Below are positions 33,866 to 45,485 of a stretch of 64,000 bases of DNA, piece after piece. Position 1 is the first letter of the stretch. Each line of letters begins with the position of its first letter. Source of the DNA: Euclidia mi (Eukaryota; Arthropoda; Insecta; Lepidoptera; Erebidae); the NCBI GenBank assembly GCA_944739405.2, contig OX123182.2, positions 67,645,183 to 67,709,182 of the forward strand, written 5' to 3'. The notes below the pieces were generated by a model. It was not told the DNA's origin. It worked only from the letters and a program-made list of their open reading frames with translations, and made no database searches. The position numbers and the translations under genes were made by a program.

Positions 33866-36270
33866 TTTTTTTTTTTCCTGCCGAACAAATTGACTCCATG
33901 CTGCCTGATGTTAAGCAATCAGTGAAGTCCCATAGTGATGGCCATCATCCCAGCAGCTAGCATAGCATTATGGCATGATGGCCCTCACCTTGACGGCCTT
34001 GAGTAAAGCTTTTTCACGCCCCGCTTAAAGGACCCGGGATCATAAGTGGAGGGAAACACGTGGACTGGTAAAGAGTTCCACATCTTAATGGTACGGCAGA
34101 GATAAGAGGCGCCGAATCGTTTGGTGCGTGACGGTATCTGTTCTACCATGTAAGAGTGGCACGTCAACCCAGCACGTGTCAATCGAGATAGGAAAGGAGA
34201 GGGTGGGATTAGTTGAAAGAGCTCTTCGGAGCACTCACCTTGATACCTGCGTAATTGCAGTGACTCAAGAGTCTTAGTGGCCTCTGGATCCCCGATGATA
34301 CGGAAAGCACGCCGCTGCAACTTATCGAGGGCGTCCAATAAGTACTGAGCGGAGCCATTCCAAAGGTGAGAGAAGTATTCCACGGAGGAACGAACCTGGG
34401 TCTTGTATAACAGGCACAACTGCTCCGGCGTGAAAAACCTCCTCACCTTGTTCAGGACTCCGAGTTTGCGAGATGCGGATTTGATGACACCCTCGATGTA
34501 GTTTTTCTGGTTGAGATTTCTGCGTATGTCCATACCCAGGATATTAAGGCTGTCTTGAATCGGTAGTGGAGTGTACAGAAGAGAGGGATGGGGAAGGAAT
34601 GGTGATGCCTTGGCTGAGAATGCGCACACCTGTGTTTTCTTGGCGTTGAACTCGACTAGGTTCTCATCACCCCAATGCGAGATGCAATTCAGAACCCGAT
34701 CAAGCTCAGCAACAAGTGTTCCTATACTATTGCCTATACTCCTCAGTATCGGCTTGCTTAGCCGCAGGGTGTCCGAGATATCGCCCATGTACAGTACTGT
34801 CATCTGCATAGCAATGTATGCCCCCAAAAGTGAGCATATCATTGATATGCAGAAAAAAAAGCGTGGGCGATAACACGGACCCCTGAGGCACACCAGCATT
34901 CACCTGGAGAAACTTCGATGACTCACCGTCACAAAGGACACGTATACGGCGCTCATGCAGGAAGCTGGCAACCCAGTTGCACAATCGAGGCGGCAAGCCG
35001 TAGGCTGGAAGCTTGGAAAGAAGCGCACGATGCCAGACTCTATCGAAGGCTTTGGAGATGTCGAGACTAAAAGCCAACGACTCCCCATGCCTGTTCATCG
35101 CCTCACCCCAAAGGTGAGTGACATACGCTAGAAGATCACCCGTTGATCGTTTCGTTCTGAAGCCATACTGACGATCACTGATGAGAGAGTGATCTTCTAG
35201 GTAGCGAACGAGTTGGTTGTTGATTAAACGTTCAAACACATTGCAGAGAATAGGGGTGATAGCAATGGGTCGATAGTTGCCCGTATCAGAACGATCCCCT
35301 TTCTTGGGAATTGGTTGTACGTTCGCCTCTTTCCAAGCCTGCGGCACTACGCCAGAGGCATATGATAGGCGATACAGGCGTGTAAGCATTGGAGACAACT
35401 CGGCTGCGCATTTCCTAAGCACAACCGCTGGAATTCCGTCAGGTCCACTGGCTTTCCGGACATCGAGAGATCGCAGTGTCACGCGAACATCGCATTGCCT
35501 GATTTTAATATCAGGCATTGAGTGGCCGCAGTAGGGAATCGAATGCGGCTGCGCACTACGATAATCGATTCGGGAGTTGGCCACAAAGAGATTGACAAGC
35601 AGGTCAGCTTTCTCTTGCGGCCCATGGGCCAGTGATCCATCAGAGCATCGCAACGGTGGCAGTGAAGGCTGGCAGTAATTAGATTGCACGGCTTTGGCCA
35701 ATCGCCAGTATCCCCGGCTGCCCGTGGGGTGCGACAAGAGTTCTTGACCAAACCGTGCAATGCGCTGTGCATCCGCTCTTATGTATGCCCTCTTGCAGGC
35801 CTTGGTGGCTCTATTATAGGCTGCCTTGATGAGATGGACATTCGGATCGCGACGAGACCGAGCCCTGATCCAAGCGCGGTAAGCCGACTGTTTTTGTTTA
35901 ACAGCATCGGCGCACTCGCGATCGAACCAGGGCCGTACTCCGCTGCTGCTGGAGACGTCAGTGGATGGATATAATATTCCATACCCAAGATGATTTCCCC
36001 AGCAACAGCAGACGCACTCTCCGACAGATCCCTGCCACCAAAGCAGCGTTGAGACCACGGGATGGACGCATAATAATCTCGCAGGCCATCCCAATCCGCT
36101 GACGAGTAGTGCAACAAGCGTCGCTTTGCCTTCACTGGTTGTGGAGGTGAAGCGAATGGCACTGTAGTGCGAACCCGACAGTGGTCGGAGGAACCCAAAG
36201 GGGCTTGTACCGTCACACTGTACTGGACCGGGTTACTCGTCAGCACAAGGTCTAACAACCTTATCAGTAA
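33866..36270 (-). mobile_element. CR1-like LINE inserted in the XPG-type transposon
   Basis: A minus-strand, 5'-truncated non-LTR element with an A-run 3' end (T run at 33866-33877 on plus). It carries the end of an endonuclease, a full RT and the CR1/Jockey-type C-terminus. It separates the GCDY block (36.3 kb) from the C-terminal block (33.8 kb) of the host transposon gene. No clear target duplication could be read. Confidence 0.8.
33985..34899 (-). pseudogene. CR1-like LINE: thumb and C-terminal region
   Basis: A 304-codon frame overlaps the end of the previous one. It carries ISHWGDENLVEFNAKKTQV, LGMDIRRNLNQ, RRFFTPEQLCLLYKTQVR, VEYFSHLWNGSA, LDKLQRRAFRIIGDP and the C-terminal RFGASYLCRTIKMWNSLP, all typical of CR1/Jockey-group ORF2 ends in Lepidoptera. 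The stop lies at the expected end, about 110 bp before the A-run. Confidence 0.85.
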
Positions 36271-36285
36271 ATAATTCAAGTTCAC
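34727..36285 (-). pseudogene. CR1-like LINE: endonuclease end and reverse transcriptase
   Basis: Frame 36285-35779 gives the endonuclease end (LLDLVLTSN, then APLGSSDHCRV). Frame 36094-34727 (455 codons) gives the linker and RT: VRKASGPDGIPAVVLRKC, GNYRPIAITPILCNVFERL, SDRQYGFRTKRSTGDLL, LDISKAFDRVWHRALL (catalytic Asp), NAGVPQGSVLSPTLF and HCYADDST (catalytic DD). It shifts frame at about 34800. Inactive because of the frameshifts and 5' truncation, though all RT catalytic residues are visible. Confidence 0.85.
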
Positions 36286-36289
36286 CGAA

Positions 36290-36500
36290 TTTAAGGAACG
36301 CTTGCTGATATTAACATTTTTTCAATATTTTAAAAGGCCTTTGCTTTCCTTTCTTAAAGAAAGCAGGGTTGTAGTCACATCCTACATAAAGACTGACATA
36401 ACTGTATACTAACATATCTTGATTGTTTCAGGTGCCTGTAAGTACCCAAATTTGAGAACTATCATCTTTTAAATTATGCATAGGGCCCAGCATTATAACA
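36290..36500 (-). pseudogene. XPG-like transposon gene, central block (GCDY motif)
   Basis: A minus-strand frame contains VIMLGPMHNLKDDSSQIWV, a stop after LTGT, then LYVGCDYNPAFFKKGKQR and PFKILKK, a second in-frame stop, and YQQAFLKFGE. The order 'M.G...NLKD.S.IW', 'GCDY..AFF.KGK..PF', 'FQ.AF..(L/F)G' is that of XPG/PIN-like proteins of transposon origin. A few residues before GCDY appear deleted. The LINE starts immediately downstream. Confidence 0.6.
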
Positions 36501-36589
36501 TGCTTCTTCATGCTCTGGACACGATAAATTTTCATCAATACTCGATACAACTGTATTATTAATGACAGAAAAAGAACGACATTCTATGA

Positions 36590-36889
36590 AATTAATTTTT
36601 ATCAATTTATGGAAAAAATACGTCTGGCAGAAGTAATGGCCCACGGAAAGTGTCTTGCAATAATGAATTCCAATTCTAGACAATATTTTTAAAAACATAT
36701 TTGAATACGAGCTTTGCAACTTTAACGTAGGTGAGAATGTTTTTTAGGTACCTCTACTTCGCGCTATCTATGAAATGGCCCAGCTTTCAAGCTAGTGGGT
36801 CAGCATACATCTTAACAAGATATTATACGAATAATTCTCAAAATTTCAGATTTGCTAAAATGACGTAGGTCAGGCGGTTCCGGGATCTT
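36590..36889. repeat. Right terminal inverted repeat
   Basis: Inverted copy of 32132-32440, ending GGGATCTT. The flank continues 'attccataataaacg', homologous to copy A from about 275. Confidence 0.9.
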
Positions 36890-37310
36890 ATTCCATAATA
36901 AACGTAACATTTTTTTCGTTACAAAAAAGGAACTTATTCTATTCGACCAGTATTTTTAGTCAGTCATTACTTCCTTCCACTTACACCGTATCCTATCTAT
37001 TTTTGTTTATATGAGAGAATTTCATGTTATTTCTTCGAAATCAGACCTTTTTCATTTGATATCTCCGCTAGTACGTAACAGATTCTGGGATGGAAACGAA
37101 AAGGGTATGCTTTTACATTGAGGGTTAGATGAATCCATCGTAGGGAAAACTAAATAATATTGACAGTTTCAATTTTCTTAATGCTTGTAAAGTGTTTTTG
37201 AGTCTAATATGTTTTTAGAGATTATGTTTTGAAACGAGTACATCATATCTACATATATATGACTTACCGATGTTCAAGTAGGTACCGTTATAACTGTATT
37301 ATTATGTAAA

Positions 37311-37647
37311 TCTTCTTCTTTCTCCTAGCGTTATCCCAGTTTTACCCTGGGGTCCGCTTACTAGTCTATCCGGATTTGGCTGAATATTGGCTTTTCCACA
37401 GAGCGACCGCCTTGGTTTAGACTAGTGCCAGTTTATTTAGAAGGTACTGGCGCATTATAACGACTGTCAAAGATCTTCATGACAACCGGGACCGACGGCT
37501 TAACGTGCTCTCCGAGGCACGAGGCAAGCGATAATTTACAATTTAATACGCACATAACTCCGAAAAGTCATTGGTGCGTGCCGTGGATTCAAACCCGATA
37601 CCCTCTGCATGGCAGTCCGTTGATATCTCCACTAAGCTATCGCTGCG
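37311..37647 (-). mobile_element. tRNA-derived SINE (family 2), copy B only
   Basis: Reverse-oriented. It begins on plus with 'tcctagcgttatcccag' and ends 'ctaagctatcgctgc', the complement of the tRNA-like head. Flanking 'ttatgtaaa' and 'ttatgatgtaaac' suggest a target duplication next to a TA repeat (37648-37670). Confidence 0.85.
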
Positions 37648-37854
37648 ATTATATATATATATATATATTATGATGTAAACCTGAACAATTAATTTGGCTC
37701 GAATATTTCATTAATATTAGCATGAGAATTTGTGCTTCTCTGCCCATAGAAGCTCCTATGTAACAGTAGCAGTCTAGCAGTACGGCTTAAGTTACAAAAA
37801 TCTATTTTTAATGGTAGTTACATCACTGCCTGATATGTTACCATTATTTAGAAA

Positions 37855-38085
37855 ACATCATTATCATACACCCTGTTGACATTCACCACTGGATATAGAC
37901 CACTTCTAATTTGCATCACAATAGCATTGTGAGTCCATTAGTTATAGAGAATTTGGCACACTATATTACGTACGTCACACGTGTTGGTATGGGGTTTGAC
38001 GTCGAGTTCGTGCCTTCCCAAGATACTATTTGCTTCGTGTATTTTCCTTAGTCGCCTCTTACGACGCCCACGGAATGAAATCAGT
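37855..38085 (-). repeat. Decayed SINE-like repeat, copy B counterpart of 795-990
   Basis: Contains 'acaccctgttgacattcacc', 'gttggtatggggtttgacg' and 'gtcgcctcttacgacgcc'. It is more complete than the copy A version. Confidence 0.5.
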
Positions 38086-39288
38086 TAGTGACACATGTAT
38101 TCTTTAAATATTATTTTTAATCGCACTTATTTCTAATATGTGTTTAAATTAATTTTATTTCGCTTAATCATAAAAGTAACAAATAGCTTAAAATTAATAT
38201 AAACAAGCTTTGTAATTATTTCGATGGTTCAACACTTATAGTGGTGTGGCAAAAGGCAACTACGTCGCGCTAAGTTTAGTAGATCGTTATGTGCCGGTAG
38301 TGTACCTGCGAAGAATAATTGTACCATCCAGAAATCATTTTAGTTCGGCGTATCCAGCTGACAATGGCGCATTATAATGTGAAAATAAAATCTTAAAAAA
38401 ATATATAGTTAACAGGACAATTAATACCAGAAACCACGAAAAAATTGTTAAATGTTGCTAATACGATATCTAAGAGTTATATTACTCCACGTAGGACCAC
38501 GATTCTAATTTGACACGCCATAACTCTAAACCTTAAATTCATCAAAACTACACCTTTGGTGAAATATGTGGCTTATTGACTCGTTTTGGTAGGCACTCAA
38601 GATGACCTAAGCAAGATCTCTAAATACTTTTAATTGACAACTTCAAAGTGCACATTCTACGATTTAAATTACAGGTCCCGTGTCTAGTGATGCCAATGTT
38701 ATGAAATTAAAAAAACAAAATTCTTGACTACCTAGTCAGGACCAAGGGTTTTCTAGATTTTGATTATTTTCAATGTGTTATATTATACAATGCATTTTTG
38801 TAATGAGTTACATACAGGCCATTTTTATCTTCAGGAAATGCAGTTGCAACTCAACTTGAGGATGTAAGTTTGCTTCAAATCATGTCATTGAAACCAATCT
38901 TCCTCTGCCGTATACGAGATGCCACCAGCCACTTTACTTACAGCGATACTCTACCAAACCGGAAAGTGCCCCGGGCTACGCTTGCTAACTCCTTGCCCCA
39001 GATATGTATAGAAAAATTGCTGTTACTGTAGACAGAGGACGCTTGCGGTAACTTGTGTCACAGCCATGCAAGAAAGTAATAGATATGTGTCGAGTAATAC
39101 AAGAAACTAAGACAACAGCTTCACAAGACGATCCTGGCAACACTACTGCTAGGTAATTCCAAAGTTATAAATTAAAATAATTTATGTCTCTTTTGATCTT
39201 CTTACACAAAACATAGCATATAAAGGGACTGGCGCAATATACCATATAGCATAAATCACATCGAACTTTTAACGATATTCTGATACAT

Positions 39289-39650
39289 CATCCTCTTAGC
39301 GTTATCCCAGTTTCAATCTGGGGTCCGCTTACTAGTCTAACCGGATTTAGCTGAATATTAGCTTTTCCATAGAGCGACTGCCTGTCTGACCTCCGCAACC
39401 CGAAGGGATAGCGATATTCCATGATTTAGACTAGTGTCAGTTTATTTAGAAGATACTGACGCCCTGTAACGACTGTCAAAGATCTTCATGACAACCGGGA
39501 TCGACGGCTTAACGTGCTATCCGAGGCACGGGGCAAGCGATAATTAACAATTCGATACGCTCATAACTCTGAAAAGTCATTGGTGCGCGCCGTGGATTTG
39601 AACCCGATACCCTCTGCATGGCAGTCTGTTGGTATATAGGCTATCGCTGC
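39289..39650 (-). mobile_element. tRNA-derived SINE (family 2) with 23-bp target duplication
   Basis: Reverse-oriented family 2 copy of 362 bp. A perfect 23-bp target duplication flanks it (39266-39288 and 39651-39673, starting cttttaacgatattctg). Copy A has the single-copy site at about 1757-1780. The insertion postdates the segmental duplication. Confidence 0.95.
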
Positions 39651-39835
39651 CTTTTAACGATATTCTGATACATTAAATTATATGTATTTCCATTAAACAG
39701 CCGAACATTTCAAAAAGATATCACTTCACCGTAATGTTCGACAGTAAAGGCGTTTTCAACATGACTAGGAGCGAAACACTGGCATACGTTTAAAAAAGAT
39801 GTAAATTAATGAAACTCAATAAATCAGGGAAAAGT

Positions 39836-40056
39836 CATCTTCAGCCTTTAACAGTCCACTGCTGGACTAGGCCTCTCCTTTGAAGGAGGACTTGGCCTAC
39901 TATACCACGCTGGCCAAACGGGTTGGTATAGGGTTTGTATCAAGTTTTCCTTCTCTTACAGTGCTGTTCTCTTCTGTCGGCTCTTACGACACCCATGGGA
40001 TGATATGGGGTGGTGACATTCCGTATTCTTAATCCGTCACCACACGGACTCAGGCC
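39836..40056 (-). mobile_element. ATC-tailed SINE-like repeat (family 4), copy B only
   Basis: A 221-bp element with target duplication agggaaaagt / agagaaaagt (39826-39835 and 40057-40066). The empty site in copy A is 'agcgaaaagt' near 2245. Same family as 28922-29165. Confidence 0.9.
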
Positions 40057-40446
40057 AGAGAAAAGTACCTTAATTTAATTATATAGAGCATTCACGTAAA
40101 TATAAGTAAAGTTTATAGTTCATTTGGTTGGACCGCATCATAGATAATTTTATGTTGATGAAGTCGTGTTTCCTTATTAACATCACAACAAATGGAAGGA
40201 CGTAATTGTGAATATTAGAAGGTTTACAAAGTGCCTGTGACGTCATGACCAAGTTTATATTTTTGTTAGTTCATTAGGTATAAATCTATGTAATATATTT
40301 TCAAAAAGTTGTCTTAATTTATGTTCCTAGCTTCTTCACGTATTAGAAAATTTTCGTATGTAACATAAGTACACTTTTTTATTAAATTTGTTACAGGAGT
40401 AGTAAGTTATTAGTATTCTTGCTATGCTTCGTGGTTAGCTGAGTGT

Positions 40447-41042
40447 CCCCCCCGCGCACCTTGTCGTGGTGGGAGGCTCAGTAGCCGTGGGTTCCAGGTA
40501 CACCCACGGTGAAGCTAAGCGGGATCCCATTGGGGACGCTCCACGTGGGCTTGGGTTAGACCTGCGTAGGATGCGTCCAAAGTGCGGGTGCGGGGGACAG
40601 TTCTGTCTGTCTCTTGCAGTCGGGTTGCGGTCGCGGGAGGAGAGGTGTGTTGGTGTTGCGTTGCCGCGCACCATATCTCCCGCGACCAAATGGGAGCGCA
40701 CCATTGTTGCGTCGCGGTGGGGCCACAGAGGAAGAGGAGATGCGGTGTTGCATTGCCGCCTTCCCTATCCTTTGCGGCCGCTGGGTGTTTTGGCGGCGGA
40801 GCCCAACACCTTCCGCCGCCAAGGGGGTATTGTTCGGGGCCCGCCTGACCACCTGGTGGGCCAATACCCGTCGGGGGCTTGCGACGAATGCTTCGGCGAT
40901 ACCCAACCATCCGACACACGGGTACATGAGAAAGTCGAGGTGGTTTTTAGTGGTAACACCACCTACTCCGGCTCTCATTGCCCCAAGAGTCGTTGATCCG
41001 AAGGGATTTTCCACCACGTAAAACAAAAAAAAAACAAAAAAA
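40447..41042 (+). mobile_element. GC-rich poly(A) retroposon, ORF-less LINE derivative, copy B only
   Basis: A 596-bp, strongly GC-rich element with a C run at its start ('gcgcaccttgtcgtggtggg') and an A-rich 3' tail. A 14-bp target duplication (ggttagctgagtgt / gggtagctgagtgt, 40433-40446 and 41043-41056) flanks it. Copy A has the empty site near 2547-2560. The 5' part looks like a LINE 5' UTR and the 3' part like a LINE 3' UTR, with no endonuclease or RT between. A second copy is at 60336-60937. The long ORFs in all frames reflect GC content. Confidence 0.85.
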
Positions 41043-41155
41043 GGGTAGCTGAGTGTAGTCCATACATGGTTGTCTAGGAGTGATATCAATTTACTACGAG
41101 TATGAGCGCCCACCGACTGAAGAGCACAAAGTTCTAAATTTAAATGTATCTTTTT

Positions 41156-41659
41156 AGGGTTCCGTACCTAAAAGGTAAAAAACGGGACCCTATTACTAAG
41201 CCTCCGCTGTCTGTCTGTCTGTCACCAGGCTTTATCTCACAAACCGTGATAGATAGAAAGCTGAAATTTTCACAAATTATGTATTTCGATTGCCGCTATA
41301 ACAACAAATACAAAAAATAAAAAAAATGAAAATATTAAGGGGTGGTCCCATACAAAAAACGTGTTTTCGTATTTTTTGCTCAAAATGACTAACTGTAACA
41401 GGTGGACGCTTAAAATTTTCGCAGAATATGTAGATGTATATTACCTTTCATAATAAATAATTAAATTAAAAAAAAGTTAATGATAAAGGGGGGCTCCCAT
41501 ACAACAAACGTAATTTTTAAGCAATTTGTTACTCGATCTTAATAAACAGGTAGAAACTTAAAAAGTATTTAAGTATAAGTACATACAACGAACTTCATTT
41601 TCTTTTATAGATGATGGTGCGGAACCCTTCGTGCGCGAGTCCGACTCGCACTTGCCCAA
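41156..41659 (+). mobile_element. AGGGTTCC-type non-autonomous repeat, copy B only
   Basis: About 504 bp, starting AGGGTTCCGTACC and ending 'gactcgcacttgcccaa', with subterminal inverted AGGGTTCC and GGAACCCT. It is inserted in a T run: copy A shows the uninterrupted run at about 2650-2656, and copy B has T runs on both sides. A longer relative with tandem units is at 21541-22568 plus 26308-26570. Non-coding. Confidence 0.85.
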
Positions 41660-43199
41660 TTTTTTTTCTTTATGATACATTTTTATCTATTTATAAACAA
41701 AAATGTATCATATTAGTACATCTATTTATTATGTATTTCCCTAAAACAATTAACAATTGGAGATATAGTTTAATCATATCTATTTTTCATAAATAAGATA
41801 TTGGAATTGATTCAAAACCCTGATCGTATCATGAGAATAACTATCAATGCCTACATATTTTATTCAAATTACAGATGAAGTCAGTGAAATAGCATTCAAC
41901 TGACCAATGCCTGCATCTCATTGATCTCTGTGATCATTGAAACAATGGAAACAAAGAATATATTTCATTGACCACTATACATATATCATGCAATTTTTTG
42001 TTCACGCGACTTTCGTAACTGTAATTCTTATCCAAATATTTATACGCTATATTTATAGATTGTAAGTCTTGTAACTGAACATTTTATGTTAGAACAAATG
42101 CGAGTATCGTAGCTATATAGCCTTGTATAACTATAGGTAAAGAGCAGTAAAGAAAAAAAGCAATTGATTATATTTTGGCTCAGTGGAATGTCTCAAATGG
42201 TATATCTAACCTACACAAATCTAAGCTAAAGTACCCTAGCTTATCTTCGAAGCCTAACTGAATAAATTTTCCTTTCTTTTTAAATTTATTTACAATGAGT
42301 TCTATTATCTCAACCAGTTATATAAACCCAAATTTACCGCACTCAGTAAATATTGGTATAAGCCGACCATTTCAAGCCCTCCTCAATTTCAAATTATCAA
42401 ATGAATTCATTCATGGTGCGAACAAGCAAAGATTTCAACAAATTATGCAAAGAGATTCTCATTCGTGTCACTGTAACAACAATACGGCACAGAAGGTTTT
42501 TAACCTTGAGTTTTCTTTGCAAACTTTCATAATAAATACTAATGTATTTTCTGCATTAATGTGGGTCATTTAACATTATTAATATGGCTAAGTTTGATGA
42601 CATTTTGTATCGTTAGAATTTTATTTAATGTTGCTTTTATTTATACGAATTCTGATCTCTGCACAAACATGGTTATATTCGTTGTATCTATTAAAAAATT
42701 AGATAATTGTAACAACATTATCAAACCCAATATAATGACATAAAGATTTAAGACTCAGTTAAATTCTTTAATCACAAACGCCTATAAGTAGACGGTAAGT
42801 TACGTAGCTACAGCGTGCATGTTCGTAACACCTATTTCATGCCTTTGGCATGTTGTATTTCATTTCAATAAATAAATAAACAATAAATCGGTGCTTTTGA
42901 TCGCACATAAAGCAAGGAATCAATAGGGCTCCAGTTCGTCGGGTCGAACATGCCAGTCGGTATCGCGACGGCGACGGCTAGCTGTTCGTCTACATCCCTC
43001 CAGCGGCTTATTTTATAACTTGTTCCGGCGAGCCTAGTCCGCCGGCGTTCCATATAACACGTTCTGTGTTACCATGGTAATAAAATGCTCAGCAAGAATA
43101 CTTTTACTCTCCCGCAGCGAGATTCACTCCAACAAATTTTCGTTATACCGTAAAATTCAAAACACACGACGTGGCAAGATTATTATGTACTACATACAT
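41660..43199. other. Duplicated AT-rich segment without a gene
   Basis: Matches 2660-4225 of copy A. No recognisable gene; short ORFs only. Confidence 0.6.
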
Positions 43200-43300
43200 A
43201 CATACATATGCTCATGCCTTTCTCCCGTCGGGGTAGGGAGGGACAACAGAACGCCACTTGCCTTATCATTGCAAACCTTAACTTTTTCCTTATAATGTAC
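43200..43300 (-). mobile_element. Strongly 5'-truncated retroposon end, copy B only
   Basis: About 100 bp starting with a TACA repeat, then 'ctcatgcctttctcccgtcg'. This is the complement of a retroposon 3' end with an ATGT tail like those of RTE-2 and the family 3 SINE. Flanks 'tattatgtactac' and 'tataatgtactac' are the target duplication. Copy A has the empty site near 4226. Confidence 0.75.
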
Positions 43301-44255
43301 TACGTAATGTGGGAGTGTTTACTACACTGACTTGTTTATAAAAAGCCCTCGCTTTTTAGCTTTGACCATTGTTATTTAAACTACTCGGTTAGATTTTAGC
43401 GCAACATGTTACTTGCTAAATGAAATTGTTACAACAGATTGAAAATGTTACCAAATACTGCAAATATTTAAGCACAGAGCAACGAAATTCGATATAAATT
43501 GGTCATTGGTCAAAGAAATTTAATTCAAAGTAAAAGAATCGATATGGCACGTTATTTTATAATTGAATTGAAAAAGCGTGCCTCAGAAGTTACACAAAAC
43601 AATACACTCGTAACGGCATGCGGCATGCTCCCGGCTTATTTGGGTGAGTGAATACAGTCAGTAAGTGGCACTCGGGACGCATGCATACGCTCTGACGAGC
43701 GTGACCTGCAGTCTTTGACCGATTTTAGTCACACTACAACTGCAGCTCAATAGACAATTGAATAACGTGGGCAGGAATTAAAAATCACTATTGTCCATTG
43801 TTATCGTACAATACCCAATTTTATTTTGCTATAGTACACGCTATACGCTCACTTCGACGAAAAGGAATCCATGAGTTAACTTTGTTTTAATAACTTCGTC
43901 GGCTACGCTCCGACTTCCTTCACAAAATGATTTCATTATTCGCTGTCTGTTCAGTTAATGAGACACATCATATACATACTATAATTACATCGTGGCGTAA
44001 TAAAACTGACGTTAATTAACAAATGCTAAGCAACATTGGCCAGAAACGGTGCCATATTTGGATTTAATATTATGTTTGAGGTAATGTAATCTACATGAGA
44101 CTAAATGCAGCCATAAGTGGTTTATATTATTATAATGAACGTAAACAAACACAGTACGCTAAGCTGTTGGGCTGGGCTTGGTTGCAAACATTTATGGCCG
44201 TCGTTATCTTGACTGGAAAAACTTAAGTTGGAGCATTAGTGATTGCCGGCGTCGG
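43301..44255. other. Duplicated segment without a gene
   Basis: Matches 4240-5270 of copy A. No gene recognised. Confidence 0.5.
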
Positions 44256-44884
44256 TTTAGACTGGTCAAAGCGACGAAGGATAGGGAGCTCTTTCGATTT
44301 TCCCGGACGTGGCAGCTCGGCTCAAGTACACTTGGGTCGAGCCGGACTATCAAGTCTCACAGCTTCTGACAGGACATGGGTGCTTTAGGAAACGGTTGTG
44401 TGAGATGAGGTTGTGCGAGGTTAGTGTGTGCTATTGCGGAGAAGAGGAGGAAAGTCTGGATCACGTGTTGTGGCGATGCCCCTTGTATGACGAGTTTAGG
44501 ACCGAGATGATGGATGGAATCACTGTCTCAAAGGTCGGGCCACCTTTCTACGCCGAGCTTGTGTGCTCCAAAGCGAACTTCTGGCGGTTTAGAGACTTTG
44601 CCCACAAATGGCATACAAAGAGAGCGGACTTCGAGAAGGAGGAACGGACCCGGGCCGACGACGAAGCCGTACTCGTGACGTCGGCTGTGAGAAGAGCAGC
44701 GCCTAGCCTACTAGTATAGTAGAGCCGCCCCTAAATAGGGAGAGTGGCTTAGGGACACAATTTGTAGGGAGTCTTCAACGGGCCCGCGGGAAACAGCATA
44801 CAGCAAGTACCGTGCGCCTCTCCCATGATTTGGTCCATTTACCCTGATGGATGGCGGGACCATGAGGTGGTGGAGAGAACGTGG
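44256..44884 (+). mobile_element. 5'-truncated LINE 3' end (R1-like), copy B only
   Basis: About 630 bp containing the end of an ORF2 and a short 3' UTR. Flanks 'tggtcaaagcg' and 'tggtcaaaaaggg' look like an imperfect target duplication. Copy A has the empty site 'ggtcaaagcgccgcgcg' near 5266. There is no poly(A) or microsatellite tail. Confidence 0.75.
44309..44719 (+). pseudogene. R1-like LINE ORF2 C-terminus
   Basis: A 136-codon open frame begins inside the truncated element. It has VSQLLTGHGCFRKRLCEM followed by a Cys/His motif, CYCGEEEESLDHVLWRCPLY (C-x-C...H-x4-C), and a basic C-terminus ending at a stop at 44717. This is the region after the RT in R1/I-type ORF2 proteins. The ATG is incidental, and nothing upstream of the C-terminal domain remains. 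Confidence 0.75.
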
Positions 44885-45183
44885 TCAAAAAGGGCGCGCG
44901 CCGGCTGGAGCCGGCTACGTTTAACATCAATTTGTGACCTGAAGTTGATACAGTTTCCTATACTGTGTCAACTTTCCAGCACATAACCTATGCAATAACT
45001 GCCAACTCGCTCGACAACTCTGTTTATAAAGTGAGATTTTATTTACGTCAGAGAGATTATACTTTGGATAGCATACGTGCTATTTGTATAAAAGGTAGCC
45101 CAAAAGATTTTGTCTAAAGCTCTCGCAAAACTTCCGTGTAAAATATATCGAAACTTCGATATTCCGGTTTCAGACGCTAGTTT

Positions 45184-45187
<4 letters not shown>

Positions 45188-45214
<27 letters not shown>

Positions 45215-45215
45215 A
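45188..45215. repeat. TAA microsatellite, 5' flank of the Dong element
   Basis: About nine TAA units lie directly before the Dong 5' end. TAA repeats are the known target of Dong in Bombyx. Confidence 0.9.
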
Positions 45216-45485
45216 CCTAGCAACACATCAACAAGACGACATAAATTGTTTTCCTCGAATATTTATATTTTTATTATATATCATAGTTTTGGATTCATAT
45301 ATATATTTTTGACTACAAGAAATACTTATTTACTTGAGAAACATACAATTATAACAAGAAACCATTTAAAACATTATGAAAAGAAGATACAAAAACATTG
45401 TTCAAGATGACGTCTAACGTCAATGACAAATTGTCTAAGAAAATGTAAATAAACACATATAAGTACAACGAGGAAATGTTATGAT

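Larger units (their letters stand above)
32132..36889 (-). mobile_element. DNA transposon with about 300-bp TIRs encoding an XPG/PIN-like protein (Academ-like)
   Basis: Long terminal inverted repeats begin AAGATCCC and run about 300 bp (32132-32440 and 36889-36590), about 90% similar by eye. The minus-strand interior encodes pieces of one protein: GCDYNPAFFKKGKQRPFKI (36382-36310), then after a nested LINE QFRRANYIASVWNNAH and WFDGDQLPSF (33780-33600), then a spliced acidic last exon (32891-32779). The G-C-D-Y motif and its surroundings resemble XPG/FEN1-like PIN nucleases found in Academ-type transposons. Copy A has the empty site near 280; the target duplication is ambiguous (about 5-9 bp). 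Stops and indels show decay. Confidence 0.65.

Noticed and set aside
40435..41113. Several overlapping ORFs of 88-185 codons on both strands.
   Set aside because: They lie in a GC-rich retroposon with a poly(A) tail and target duplication. Open frames occur in nearly all frames because of GC content, and none has a domain.
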